Below, piece by piece: positions 42,963 to 53,524 of a DNA stretch of 64,000 nucleotides. Position numbers and translations under genes: made by a program. The notes beneath the pieces were generated by a model that worked only from the letters and a program-made list of their open reading frames with translations, was not told the origin of the DNA and ran no database searches. This DNA is from Falsiroseomonas ponticola. Lineage in GTDB: Bacteria; Pseudomonadota; Alphaproteobacteria; Acetobacterales; Acetobacteraceae. Position 1 is the first letter of the stretch. Every line of letters begins with the position of its first letter. The stretch spans positions 97,731-161,730 of the forward strand of contig NZ_JAERQN010000013.1 of assembly GCF_016805305.1 (NCBI RefSeq), in the 5' to 3' direction.

Positions 42963-43278
42963 CGCGGCGGGAACTTCCTTGCCAAACCGTTGAGACCGCC
43001 CCAAACGAAATCGCGCCGCTGCGCGAGCCTTCGCGGAGCGACGGAGCCGACCCGCATCAGGCGGGGCGACCGACAGGGTCCAGGGCGGACCGGAGGGCGC
43101 CATTAGGCGCGATCCGCCCCAGGGTCAAGCACCGCGCGGGACCCCGCCCGCCGGCGGTTCGAGGCGCCCGCGCGATTATTGCGCTTAACCGTTTGAATTT
43201 CCCGCGATTTCCCGATCCCGTCATCTGACATCCCTGCCGGTTCGGCCGACACCGCAGGCCTCCGGGAAGGAAAACCGC
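42963..43278. other. Divergent intergenic region between ffh and the TTT permease genes
   Basis: These 316 nt should hold the ffh promoter (leftward) and the tct promoter (rightward). An AT-richer island lies at about 43173-43220. A clear GGAAGG ribosome site (43265-43270) precedes the ATG at 43279. No RNA gene or convincing small coding frame was found. Confidence 0.6.
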
Positions 43279-43563
43279 ATGCCGAGACACCCCCCCTGGC
43301 CCCCGCGCCCGGTCCAGGAACCGCTCACCCCCCGCCGCCTGCTCGCCCTGCTCCGCACCCCCGGCATCGCCGCGGAATGCCGCGCGCCCCTGCTCTTCGG
43401 CGCCCTCGCGCTCAGCGTGCTGGCGATCGACCTGCTGGGGCCGGGGCTCGGCCTCGGCCTCGCCGTGCCGCTGCTGCACGCGGCCGCGGGCTACCGCCTG
43501 CCGCCCCTTGCCGGCGCCGTCATCGCCGGCGGCCTCGCCTGCCTCGCCTGGCTGATCCTCTAG
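43279..43563 (+). CDS. Short TctB-like membrane protein
   Basis: A 94-residue protein with a basic, proline-rich N-terminus and two hydrophobic segments (about residues 38-62 and 70-94). It precedes tctA by 13 nt, where tctB, the four-helix small permease subunit, normally lies, but it is only about 60% of TctB length and has half the helices. It may be a reduced TctB or an unrelated small partner. A strong GGAAGG site with 8-nt spacing supports translation. Residue identity is too low to call by eye. Confidence 0.55.
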   Translation: MPRHPPWPPRPVQEPLTPRRLLALLRTPGIAAECRAPLLFGALALSVLAIDLLGPGLGLGLAVPLLHAAAGYRLPPLAGAVIAGGLACLAWLIL

Positions 43564-43576
43564 GAACCGCGCCGCC

Positions 43577-45073
43577 ATGCTCGACAACCTCATCCTCGGC
43601 TTCAGCGTCGCGCTCACGCTCCAGAACCTGGCCTTCGCCTTCCTGGGCGCCATGATCGGCACGGCGATCGGCGTGCTGCCGGGGCTCGGCCCGACGGCCA
43701 CCATCTCCCTCCTCCTGCCACTCACCTTCGGGCTGGATGCGACGACGGCCATCATCATGCTGTCCGGCATCTACTACGGGTCGCAATATGGCGGCTCCAC
43801 CACCGCCATCCTGCTGAATCTGCCCGGCGAGATATCGAGCGTCGTCACGGCGATCGAGGGCTACCAGATGGCCCAGCAAGGAAGGGCGGGCGCGGCGCTG
43901 GCCACCGCGGCCATGGGATCCTTCTTCGCCGGCACCGTCGCCACGGTGGTGGTCGCGGCCTCCGGCCCGCTGCTGACCTCCGTCGCGCTCTCCTTCGGCC
44001 CGCCCGACTATTTCGCGCTGATGCTGCTCGGCCTCATCGTCTCCTGCATCCTGGCGCAGGGGGGGATCATCAAGGCGATCGGCATGGTGATCCTGGGGCT
44101 GACGCTGGGCCTGGTGGGCACGGATGTGCAGACCGGCCAGCAGCGCTTCACCTTCGGCGTGCCGGAACTCTCGGACGGCATCAACTTCGTCGTCCTCGCC
44201 ATGGGCCTCTTCGGCATCGCCGAAGTCATGGTGAACCTGGAGAATCCGGAGATCCGCAAGGGCATCGTCGCCAAGCATGGCAAGCTGTGGCTGACGCGGG
44301 AGGAATGGCGCTACGCGGCACCGGCGGCGGTGCGCGGTACCGTGCTCGGCACCATCCTCGGCATCCTGCCGGGCGGCGGCGCATCGCTCTCCGCCTTCGG
44401 CTCCTACATGCTGGAACGGCGCATCAGCCGGCGGCCGGAGAAGTTCGGCCATGGCGCCATCGAGGGCCTGGCCGGGCCGGAATCCGCCAACAATGCCGGC
44501 GCGCAATCCAGCTTCATCCCGCTGCTGACGCTCGGCATCCCCTCCAACGCCGTCATGGCGCTGATGACGGGGGCGCTGATCATCCAGGGCATCCAGCCGG
44601 GCCCGCGGATGGTGGAGGCGCAGCCGGAGCTCTTCTGGGGGCTCATCGCCTCCATGTGGGTCGGCAATCTGATGCTGCTGGTCATCAACCTTCCGCTGAT
44701 CGGGCTGTGGGTGATGCTGCTGCGGGTGCCCTACCGCTTCCTCTACGTGGGCATCCTGATCTTCTGCTGCATCGGCTCCTACAGCCTCAACAACAACGTC
44801 TTCGACATCTACCTGATGGCCGCCTTCGGTGGCATCGGCTACCTCTTCAACAAGCTGAAGATGGAGCCGGCGCCGCTGCTGCTGGGCTTCGTGCTGGGCC
44901 CGATGATGGAGGAGCATCTGCGCCGCGCCATGCTGCTGAGCCGGGGCGACGCGACGGTGTTCTTCGAGCGCCCGATCAGCGCGACCCTGCTGGTGCTGGC
45001 GGCGGTGGCGCTCGGGATGATGCTGCTGCCGACCCTGCGGAAGAGCAAGGAACAGGCGATGGAGGCGGACTGA
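43577..45073 (+). CDS. tctA: Tripartite tricarboxylate transporter permease TctA
   Basis: A 498-residue inner-membrane permease with about 12 transmembrane segments and the TctA signatures G-V-L-P-G-L-G-P-T near residue 33 and a second G-I-L-P-G-G-G-A-S near residue 264, plus Y-Y-G-S-Q-Y-G-G-S-T-T-A-I. It imports carboxylates by cation symport using a periplasmic Bug receptor. No receptor gene is adjacent; three Bug genes lie elsewhere in the window and any could partner with it. Confidence 0.95.
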   Translation: MLDNLILGFSVALTLQNLAFAFLGAMIGTAIGVLPGLGPTATISLLLPLTFGLDATTAIIMLSGIYYGSQYGGSTTAILLNLPGEISSVVTAIEGYQMAQQGRAGAALATAAMGSFFAGTVATVVVAASGPLLTSVALSFGPPDYFALMLLGLIVSCILAQGGIIKAIGMVILGLTLGLVGTDVQTGQQRFTFGVPELSDGINFVVLAMGLFGIAEVMVNLENPEIRKGIVAKHGKLWLTREEWRYAAPAAVRGTVLGTILGILPGGGASLSAFGSYMLERRISRRPEKFGHGAIEGLAGPESANNAGAQSSFIPLLTLGIPSNAVMALMTGALIIQGIQPGPRMVEAQPELFWGLIASMWVGNLMLLVINLPLIGLWVMLLRVPYRFLYVGILIFCCIGSYSLNNNVFDIYLMAAFGGIGYLFNKLKMEPAPLLLGFVLGPMMEEHLRRAMLLSRGDATVFFERPISATLLVLAAVALGMMLLPTLRKSKEQAMEAD

Positions 45074-45094
45074 CCGGGGCCGCCCCCCACAAAC

Positions 45095-45130
45095 GGCAAG
45101 GCCCGCGCCATTCCTGGCGCGGGCCTTGCC
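45095..45130. terminator. Bidirectional hairpin between tctA and infC
   Basis: GGCAAGGCCCGCGCCA and its exact complement form a 16-bp perfect stem with a TTCC loop between two convergent genes, 21 nt after the tctA stop codon and 23 nt beyond the infC stop. Placement suits a shared terminator; T-tracts are absent. Confidence 0.7.
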
Positions 45131-45153
45131 CCGTCTCCGTTGCCGGCGGCCGG

Positions 45154-45693
45154 TTACTTCGGCGCCAGCACCATGATCATCTGCCGGTTCTCGAGCCGCG
45201 GCATCTGCTCCACCTTGGTGGTTTCCGCCAGCTCCGTCCGGATCCGGTCCAGCACCTTCAGGCCAAGGTCCTGGTGCGCCATCTCGCGGCCGCGGAAGCG
45301 GAGCGTGACCTTCACCTTGTCACCCTCGCCGATGAAGTCCTTCATCTGGCGCATCTTCACGCCATAGTCGTGGTCGTCGATATTCGGACGGACCTTGATC
45401 TCCTTCAGCTCGACGACCTTCTGGCGCTTGCGCGCCTCGTTGGCCTTCTTCTGCTGCTCGTACTTGTACTTGCCGTAGTCGAGGATCTTGCAGACCGGCG
45501 GAATGGCGTTCGGGCTGATCTCGAGCAGGTCGAGGCCCACGTCATAGGCGCGCAGCAGCGCCTCGCGCGCCGACATCACGCCGATCATCTCCCCATCCTG
45601 GTCGATCAGGCGGACCTGGGGGACTCGGATCTCCTCATTGACCCGCGGGCCGTCTCTCGTCGGCATCTGGGCGGGCATCGGACCACGGGCTAT
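45154..45693 (-). CDS. infC: Translation initiation factor IF-3
   Basis: A 179-residue IF-3 with R-V-N-E-E-I-R-V, the linker K-Y-E-Q-Q-K-K-A and the C-terminal K-E-I-K-V-R-P and V-T-L-R-F-R-G-R-E-M segments. It binds the 30S subunit and proofreads start codons. The start is proposed at ATA 45693, because an AGGAG site lies exactly 6 nt upstream (45700-45704) and the encoded A-R-G-P extends the conserved alphaproteobacterial N-terminus; ATG 45678 has no ribosome site. IF-3 genes use rare AUU/AUC/AUA starts for autoregulation. thrS lies upstream; rpmI and rplT do not follow. Confidence 0.93.
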   Translation of the reverse strand: MARGPMPAQMPTRDGPRVNEEIRVPQVRLIDQDGEMIGVMSAREALLRAYDVGLDLLEISPNAIPPVCKILDYGKYKYEQQKKANEARKRQKVVELKEIKVRPNIDDHDYGVKMRQMKDFIGEGDKVKVTLRFRGREMAHQDLGLKVLDRIRTELAETTKVEQMPRLENRQMIMVLAPK

Positions 45694-45749
45694 GGCGCTC
45701 TCCTGTCGCTGTTCAAGGCTAGTCTCTCATTGTTATGGCGAGTGGGCGG

Positions 45750-45794
45750 GGCCGGTGCAAGCCGCTGCCTTAATGGGCAGGCGTGCACCGGGCC
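45750..45794 (-). other. Imperfect long hairpin in the thrS-infC spacer
   Basis: GGCC-GGTGCA near 45750-45759 pairs with TGCACC-GGCC at 45784-45794 with one bulged base, and an inner CTGCC/GGCAG stem (45765-45769 with 45776-45780) closes a 6-nt loop. It lies between the thrS stop and the infC ribosome site and could act as an RNA leader or processing element for infC. Confidence 0.45.
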
Positions 45795-45806
45795 GAAAAA
45801 TGCCGC

Positions 45807-47741
45807 TCAGCCGCGGATATCGGGGGGCGTGGCCTCCGCCGCAAGCGTCGCCACCGCCTCCGCAAGCGGCAATTCCACCTGGTCCCGCCCCGGCAGGCGG
45901 CGCAGCACCAGCTTGCCCTCCTCCGCCTCCCGCCGCCCGACCACGGCCAGCACGGGCACGCGCTGGGCGATGTGGTCCGGCACCTTGCGGTTGATCTTCT
46001 CGTTCCGCAGGTCGAGGTCCACCCGCAGCCCCGCCTTGCGCAGCGCCTCCGCCGCTTCCTTCGCGAAGGGGGCGGCATCGTCCACGATGGTCGCCACCAC
46101 CACCTGCACGGGCGCCAGCCACAGCGGGAAGCGCCCCGCATGCTGCTCGATCAGGATGCCGAGGAAGCGTTCGAAGCTTCCCAGGATGGCACGGTGCAGC
46201 ATGACGGGGCGCTTCCGCGTCCCGTCCTCCGCCACATATTCGGCGTCCAGCCGCTCCGGCAGCACGAAATCCACCTGGAAGGTGCCGCATTGCCAGTCGC
46301 GGCCGATGGCGTCGCGCAGCACGAATTCCAGCTTCGGGCCGTAGAAGGCGCCCTCCCCCGGATTCATCTCGTAATCCACGCCGGCCTTGCGGCAGGCCTC
46401 GTGCAGCGCGCCCTCCGCCCGGTCCCAGATGCCGTCATCGCCGGCCCGCTGCTCCGGCCGGTCGCTGAACTTCACGCGGAAGCTCTCGAAGCCCAGATCC
46501 TTGTAGATGCGGGACAGCAGCGCGGTGAAGCGCACGGCTTCGTCCGCGATCTGGTGCTCCTCGCAGAAGATATGGGCGTCGTCCTGCGTGAAGGCGCGCA
46601 CGCGCATGATGCCGTGCAGCGCGCCGGAGGGCTCGTAGCGGTGGCAGGCGCCGAATTCCGCCATGCGCAGCGGCAGTTCCCGGTAGCTGCGGATGCCCTG
46701 GTTGAAGATCAGCACATGGCAGGGGCAGTTCATCGGCTTCAGGGCCAGCAGGCGATGCGCCTCGTCCTGGTCCTCCACCGTCGCCATGAACATGTTCTTG
46801 CGGTAGTTCTCCCAATGGCCGGAGCGTTCCCACAGCTTCCGGTCCAGCACCTGGGGGGTCTTCACCTCCTGGTACTCGCCATCATCCAGGCGGCGGCGCA
46901 TGTAGTCCTCCACCGTGCGGTAGAGCTTCCAGCCCTTGGGGTGCCAGAAGACGCTGCCGGTCGCTTCCTCCTGCAGGTGGAACAGCCCCATCTCCCGCCC
47001 GATGCGGCGGTGGTCGCGCTTCTCCGCCTCCTCCAGCTGCAGCAGATAGGCATCCAGCTCCTTCTGGTCACGCCAGGCGGTGCCGTAGATGCGGGACAGC
47101 ACGGGGTTGCGGTGGTCGCCGCGCCAATAGGCGCCGGCCACCTTCATCAGCTTGAAGGCGGTGCCGACATCGCCGGTGCCGCGCATATGCGGCCCGCGGC
47201 AGAGATCCACCCAGTCCCCCTGGCTGTAGAGGCTGATCGTCTCGCTCTCCGGCAGGTCGCGGATGAGTTCGACCTTGAAGCGCTCGCCCTTGCCCTCGAA
47301 CAGCGCGATGGCGTCCTCGCGGCTCACCTCCTGCCGGCGGAAGGGGGCGTTGCGGCCCACGATCTCCCGCATCTTCGCCTCGATCGCGGCGAAATCCTCC
47401 GTGGTGAAGGGCTGGTTGCGGGAGAAGTCGTAGTAGAAGCCGTTCTCGATGGAGGGGCCGATCGTCACCTGGGTGCCGGGGAACAGCTCCTGCACCGCCT
47501 CCGCCAGCACATGGGCGGTGTCGTGGCGGATCAGGTCCAGCGCCTCGGCATCCTTCCGGGTGACGAAGCGCACGGCGGCATCGTCCGCGATCTCATGGCT
47601 CAGGTCGCGGAGCTTGCCATCCACCTGCATGGCGAGCGCCGCCTTGGCCAGGCCGGGGCCGATGGCGGCGGCGATCGTCGTGCCCGTCACGGGCCCGTCG
47701 AAAGCGCGGACGGAACCGTCGGGCAGGGTGATCGCGGGCAT
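45807..47741 (-). CDS. thrS: Threonyl-tRNA synthetase
   Basis: A 644-residue class II synthetase with an N-terminal TGS domain (M-P-A-I-T-L-P-D-G-S), an editing domain with H-D-T-A-H-V-L and the catalytic core. Zinc ligands appear in P-M-N-C-P-C-H; motif 2 is R-V-R-A-F-T-Q-D-D-A-H, and a C-terminal anticodon domain follows. It charges tRNA-Thr. ATG 47741 matches the E. coli N-terminus; an in-frame ATG at 47783 would add 14 residues. It precedes infC in the conserved thrS-infC order. Confidence 0.96.
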   Translation of the reverse strand: MPAITLPDGSVRAFDGPVTGTTIAAAIGPGLAKAALAMQVDGKLRDLSHEIADDAAVRFVTRKDAEALDLIRHDTAHVLAEAVQELFPGTQVTIGPSIENGFYYDFSRNQPFTTEDFAAIEAKMREIVGRNAPFRRQEVSREDAIALFEGKGERFKVELIRDLPESETISLYSQGDWVDLCRGPHMRGTGDVGTAFKLMKVAGAYWRGDHRNPVLSRIYGTAWRDQKELDAYLLQLEEAEKRDHRRIGREMGLFHLQEEATGSVFWHPKGWKLYRTVEDYMRRRLDDGEYQEVKTPQVLDRKLWERSGHWENYRKNMFMATVEDQDEAHRLLALKPMNCPCHVLIFNQGIRSYRELPLRMAEFGACHRYEPSGALHGIMRVRAFTQDDAHIFCEEHQIADEAVRFTALLSRIYKDLGFESFRVKFSDRPEQRAGDDGIWDRAEGALHEACRKAGVDYEMNPGEGAFYGPKLEFVLRDAIGRDWQCGTFQVDFVLPERLDAEYVAEDGTRKRPVMLHRAILGSFERFLGILIEQHAGRFPLWLAPVQVVVATIVDDAAPFAKEAAEALRKAGLRVDLDLRNEKINRKVPDHIAQRVPVLAVVGRREAEEGKLVLRRLPGRDQVELPLAEAVATLAAEATPPDIRG

Positions 47742-47888
47742 GGGGGCAGCAAGCTCCGATAGCGGAAAATGGGGCGGGACCATGGCCAGCCCGGCACGGC
47801 GTCGTCAAGGTTGCCCATTATGGTTACAGTTTCCCCTCAACCCGGGGTTCCGTGCCACCGTCCCTGCCCAACGGAGTCGATCCACCGC

Positions 47889-49559
<1,671 letters not shown>

Positions 49560-49565
49560 GCACGC

Positions 49566-49593
49566 TGCGTTCAGATGATTCCATCTGAACGCA
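49566..49593. terminator. 12-bp hairpin between convergent genes
   Basis: TGCGTTCAGATG and CATCTGAACGCA form a perfect 12-bp stem around an ATTC loop, 6 nt after the NYN-gene stop codon and 12 nt beyond the stop of the convergent glycosyltransferase gene. The stem is less GC-rich than the window. Probable bidirectional terminator, although a protein-binding palindrome is possible. Confidence 0.6.
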
Positions 49594-49605
49594 TATTGCT
49601 CTAGC

Positions 49606-50523
49606 TCAGCGGGGCGCCAGCCCCGCCATCGCCGCGCGCACATCCTCCACCCCCAGCGCGGAAAGCGGCGCGTGGCGCAGCACCGCCACCGCCGGGCCGC
49701 GCGGCGCGCAGAGGGCGGGGTCGCTCTCATCCCCGAACAGCGCCAGCGTCGGGCAGCCGGCGGCGGCGATCAGGTGGGTGGGGCCGGTATCGTTGCCGAG
49801 CGCGAAGCTGGCCCGGCGCGCCAGGGCCGCCACCTGCGGGATGCTGGTCCGGCCGGCCAGGTCGATGGCGCCGGGCGCGGCGCGGGTGATCGCCGCGGCC
49901 AGCGCCGCTTCCCCCTTCCCCCCCAGCACCAGGCAGGGCAGGCCGCAGCCCGCGGCGAAGGCGGCGAATCCCGCCACCGGCCAGCGCTTGCCGGGGCGGT
50001 GGGGGGAGGCGCCGGGCACCAGCAGCGCGAAGCGCGGCGGCAGCGCGAAATCCGAGAGATCGGCATCCAGCCAGTCCAGCGCCGGCGGCGGGAAATGGTG
50101 GATGCCCGCCATTTCCAGCTGGTCCCGCTGGCGTTCCAGCGTGTGCATCACCGTCCGCCGCGGATTGGCATGGGGGTGGGACGCGCCCCAGGCCGTGCCG
50201 GACCATTTCGCGCCAAGCCCCACCATCAGCCGGTAGCGGGAGGACCGGCCGGAGGTCTGCAGATCATAGACCCACTCGAAGCCTTCGGCCCTCAGCCGGC
50301 GCGCCAGGCGCAGCACGGCGGGGATGTCGGTCCAGGCGGGGCGGCCATCCTCCCACACCTCGTCGAACCAGGGGCTGCGGCGGGCGAGCGGCGCGAAGGG
50401 CGGCGTGGTCAGCAGCACGATCCGGCGGCCGGGGTGATGCGCGCGGATGGCCGCGAAGGGGCCGAAGGACTGCACGAAATCGCCCAGCGCGCCCAGGCGG
50501 ATGACCAGCACGGGGGCACTCAC
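49606..50523 (-). CDS. Glycosyltransferase family 9 (heptosyltransferase-like)
   Basis: A 305-residue GT-B enzyme of the ADP-heptose:LPS heptosyltransferase family: V-I-R-L-G-A-L-G-D near the N-terminus, L-V-P-G-A-S in the linker and N-D-T-G-P-T-H in the C-terminal donor site. It probably adds a sugar to lipopolysaccharide core or a related glycan on the cytosolic face. GTG/ATG context and a 4-nt overlap with the upstream GT4 gene indicate coupled translation, so the two transferases likely act on the same glycan. Confidence 0.88.
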   Translation of the reverse strand: MSAPVLVIRLGALGDFVQSFGPFAAIRAHHPGRRIVLLTTPPFAPLARRSPWFDEVWEDGRPAWTDIPAVLRLARRLRAEGFEWVYDLQTSGRSSRYRLMVGLGAKWSGTAWGASHPHANPRRTVMHTLERQRDQLEMAGIHHFPPPALDWLDADLSDFALPPRFALLVPGASPHRPGKRWPVAGFAAFAAGCGLPCLVLGGKGEAALAAAITRAAPGAIDLAGRTSIPQVAALARRASFALGNDTGPTHLIAAAGCPTLALFGDESDPALCAPRGPAVAVLRHAPLSALGVEDVRAAMAGLAPR

Positions 50524-51647
50524 GGCAGCAACTCCCGATAGACCGCGAGCGTCGCCTGCTGCATCGCCGCGGTGGTGTGGCGGGCCAGCACCGATTGGCG
50601 CCCGGCCCGCGCCACCGCCGCGCGCTCCGCCGCCGGCATGGCCAGCACCCGGGCCAGCGCCGCGGCCAGCGCCGCCGCATCGCCCGGGCGGACGCGCCAG
50701 CCCGTCACGCCATCCTCCACCGTCTCCCGCGGCCCGCCGAGGTCGGCGGCGATGACGGGGCGGCCCATGGCCTGGGCCTCGATCACCGTGCGGCCGAAGG
50801 CCTCGGCATCGGTGCTGGCATGGACGACGATGTCGGCCGCCAGCAGCGCCGTGCCCAGCGCCTCCACATGGCCGAGGATGCGGACCCGGTCGGCGACGCC
50901 GTGCTGGCGGGCCAGCGCCACCAGGCCGGCGCGGTATTCGCCTTCCCCGCCGCCGCCGGCCAGCACCGCCAGCGCGTTCCCGGGCAGCGCGGCCATGGCC
51001 TCGATCAGCACGGCCTGGCCCTTCCAGCGGGTCAGGCGGCCGGGCAGCAGCACCACCGGCCGGTCATCCGGCGCGCCCCAGGCGGCGCGCAGCGCGGCCA
51101 CCCGGTCCGGCGGCACCGCCGCGGGGTCGAAGCGGCGCGGATCGACGCCGCGATGGATCACGCGCAGCCGGTCCTCCGCCACGCCATGGCGGGCGCGGAC
51201 CAGGTCGGCGATGAAGTGGCTGACGGCGATGACGCGGTCGCCCCGCGCCATGACGGAATTGTACAGCCGCTTGCCCGGGAAGCCTTCGTTGTAGGCGCCG
51301 TGATAGGTGGTGACGAAGGCCGCCCCGGTGCGCCGCGCCGCCAGCAGCGCGGACCAGGCCGGCGCGCGGGACCGCGCATGGATCAGGGCCACGCCCTCCT
51401 GCCTCACGAGGTCGGCCAGCGCGGCCGCGTTGCGCCAGATGCCGAGCGGCGACTTGGTCCGCAGCGGCAGCGCCACGTGCCGCGCGCCCAGCGCCTCCAG
51501 CTCCGCCACCATGGGCCCGCCCTGGGATGCGACGATGGCGCGCAGCCCCGCATCGCGGATGGCTTCCGCGATCTCGATCGTCCCACGCTCCACGCCGCCG
51601 GTGACAAGCGCGGGGAGGACCTGCAGCACGGCGGGGGGGAGAGCCAT
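50520..51647 (-). CDS. Glycosyltransferase family 4
   Basis: A 375-residue retaining GT-B transferase. G-G-V-E-R-G is near the N-terminus, V-S-H-F-I-A-D midway, L-L-P-G-R-L-T-R-W-K-G-Q opens the donor domain, and the E-x7-E catalytic-type segment appears as E-A-F-G-R-T-V-I-E-A-Q-A-M-G-R-P. It transfers a sugar from a nucleotide donor in surface-glycan assembly. It overlaps the GT9 gene by 4 nt and follows the 2OG oxygenase gene by 42 nt. Confidence 0.9.
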   Translation of the reverse strand: MALPPAVLQVLPALVTGGVERGTIEIAEAIRDAGLRAIVASQGGPMVAELEALGARHVALPLRTKSPLGIWRNAAALADLVRQEGVALIHARSRAPAWSALLAARRTGAAFVTTYHGAYNEGFPGKRLYNSVMARGDRVIAVSHFIADLVRARHGVAEDRLRVIHRGVDPRRFDPAAVPPDRVAALRAAWGAPDDRPVVLLPGRLTRWKGQAVLIEAMAALPGNALAVLAGGGGEGEYRAGLVALARQHGVADRVRILGHVEALGTALLAADIVVHASTDAEAFGRTVIEAQAMGRPVIAADLGGPRETVEDGVTGWRVRPGDAAALAAALARVLAMPAAERAAVARAGRQSVLARHTTAAMQQATLAVYRELLP

Positions 51648-51689
51648 CGAGGGCGGTTCCTAGCCCCGCCGCGCCCGCGCGTGAAGGGT

Positions 51690-52643
51690 TCAGCCCCCCT
51701 CGCGCCGATGGGCGTAGGTCTCGTCCAGCTTCGCGCGCAGGTAGGCGGCCCCGGTCACGGGGGCGTAGCGCGGCGGATTCCCGGCGTCCGCGCAGCCCGG
51801 CAGCACGGCCACCACCGCATCCGGGTTGGGGTCCAGGAAGAAGGCCGCCGAATAGCGTTCGGCCACCGGCGCGCGGACGCGATGCGGGGTGGAAGCGTAG
51901 AGGTCATTGGTCCAGCGCATCAGGCAGTCCCCGATGTTGCAGACGAAGGCGCCGGGCAGGCTCGGCACATCCTCCCACCCCCCGCCGCGGCGCTTCACCT
52001 GCAGCCCCGCCACCCCATCCGTGGCCAGCACCGTGACGCAGCCATAATCCGTATGCTCCCCGGCGCCGAGCGCGGCCCCCGCATCGCCCGCGGGGTAGTG
52101 CAGCAGCCGCAGCGTCGCGAGGGGCCGGTCCAGCTTGTCCTCGAAGAAATCCTCCGCGACCCCGAGGTCCAGCGCGAAGCCGCGATGCAGCAGCCGGCCG
52201 AGCGCCCAGGCCGCGTCGAAATGGGCGAGGATGGCGGCGCGGAGGTCGGGGCGCCCCTCCGGCCAGAGGTTCACGCCGCGGAAGGGCACGCCGGCCCGGA
52301 TCTCCGGATGGTCGGGCGGCATCTCCAGCCCGACATTGAAGGCCTCCTTCCGGTCTGCGGGTTTGGTGGGATCGAGCTGTTCCTCCGACAGGCCGACATA
52401 GCCGCGGTTGTGCGGCGAACGGCGGATCGACATCGCCTGCTTGGCGGCCTCCGGTAGGGCGAAGAGGGCGCGGGCGGCGCCGAACAGCCCGGCGGTGGTG
52501 GAATCGGGGATGCCGTGGCCGGTGACGAGGAAGAAGCCCGGCCCGCGGCAGGCCGCGCCGAGTTGCGCGGCCACCGCCCGGCGCGCGGCCGGATCGGGGC
52601 TGCGGAGGCCGGAGACGTCGATGACGGGGACGCTGTCGCTCAT
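51690..52643 (-). CDS. 2-oxoglutarate/Fe(II)-dependent oxygenase, isopenicillin-N-synthase-like
   Basis: A 317-residue double-stranded beta-helix oxygenase. Iron ligands are visible as His197-x-Asp199 (G-E-H-T-D-Y-G) and His254 (S-T-P-H-R-V), with the 2-oxoglutarate-binding R-Y-S nine residues later. The N-terminal V-P-V-I-D-V-S and G-F-F-L-V-T-G-H-G-I segments are typical of the family. Substrate unknown. It lies 32 nt after the MalG-like permease gene and may be co-transcribed. ATG 52643 is chosen; ATG 52652 is also possible. Confidence 0.88.
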   Translation of the reverse strand: MSDSVPVIDVSGLRSPDPAARRAVAAQLGAACRGPGFFLVTGHGIPDSTTAGLFGAARALFALPEAAKQAMSIRRSPHNRGYVGLSEEQLDPTKPADRKEAFNVGLEMPPDHPEIRAGVPFRGVNLWPEGRPDLRAAILAHFDAAWALGRLLHRGFALDLGVAEDFFEDKLDRPLATLRLLHYPAGDAGAALGAGEHTDYGCVTVLATDGVAGLQVKRRGGGWEDVPSLPGAFVCNIGDCLMRWTNDLYASTPHRVRAPVAERYSAAFFLDPNPDAVVAVLPGCADAGNPPRYAPVTGAAYLRAKLDETYAHRREGG

Positions 52644-52675
52644 GCCCCGCATGGTGGCGCGGCGGCGCCGCGCTG

Positions 52676-53524
52676 TCAGCCGCCCTTCACGCCGCCCTGC
52701 GTCAGCCCCGCCACGATCTGCTTCTGCGCCACCAGCGTCAGCACCAGCACCGGCGCCGTCACCAGCAGCGCCGCGGCCGATAGCGGGCCCCAGCTGATCT
52801 GCTCGAAGGTCAGCATGTTGTTGACGGCGACGGGCAGCGTCCGCGTCTCCCGCCCCGCCAGCACCATGGCGAAGATGAAGTTGTTCCAGGAGAAGATGAA
52901 GGCGAGGATGGTCGCCACCGTGATGCCCGGCCGCGCCAGCGGCAGCGCCACGTGGCGGAAGGCCTGCCAGATGGTCGCGCCATCGACCAGCGCCGCTTCC
53001 TCCAGCTCGCCGGGCAGGCCCTCGAAGAAGCCGATCATCACCCAGACCGCGATCGGCACGGTCAGCACCAGGTGGGTGATCAGGATGGGCCAGATCGTCC
53101 CCGTCAGCCCGATCCACTGGAACAGGAGGAAGAGCGGGATGAGGTAGGAGAGCCCCGGCGTGATGCGCGCGATCAGGATCAGCACCGCCGCCTTGGTGGC
53201 CCGCATCTTGGCGATGCCGTAGCCCGCGGGGATGCCGACGGCCAGCGCGATGCCCGTGGCACCGAAGCTGACGACGACGCTGTTCCAGGCCTGCAGCAGG
53301 AAGTCGTTGCGTTCGAACACCGCGCGGAAATTGTCGAGCGTCGGCGGGCTCGGGATGAAGACCGGCGGGAAGGCGGTGTTGTCCACCTCGTTCTTCAGGG
53401 ACAGCGAGAGCATCCACAGGAAGACCAGCGCCGCCGGCGAGACCAGGGCGAAGACCGCGAGCCCGAAGCCGAGGCTTTCGAGGCGCCGCTTCCAGGGCTT
53501 CGCCCGCATCGTCGTGCCGCTCAT
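52676..53524 (-). CDS. Carbohydrate ABC transporter permease (MalG-like)
   Basis: A 282-residue permease with about six transmembrane helices and the EAA-loop region E-E-A-A-L-V-D-G-A-T typical of MalG-type subunits. With the MalF-like subunit it forms the membrane pore of a sugar importer. Overlaps that gene by 4 nt. No ATPase gene follows; the importer presumably borrows a shared MsmK/UgpC-type ATPase. Confidence 0.92.
   Translation of the reverse strand: MSGTTMRAKPWKRRLESLGFGLAVFALVSPAALVFLWMLSLSLKNEVDNTAFPPVFIPSPPTLDNFRAVFERNDFLLQAWNSVVVSFGATGIALAVGIPAGYGIAKMRATKAAVLILIARITPGLSYLIPLFLLFQWIGLTGTIWPILITHLVLTVPIAVWVMIGFFEGLPGELEEAALVDGATIWQAFRHVALPLARPGITVATILAFIFSWNNFIFAMVLAGRETRTLPVAVNNMLTFEQISWGPLSAAALLVTAPVLVLTLVAQKQIVAGLTQGGVKGG

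Noticed and set aside
42963..43103. Longer Ffh N-terminus
   Set aside because: Ffh proteins start at the M-F-E-A-L segment; the extra residues are unconserved.
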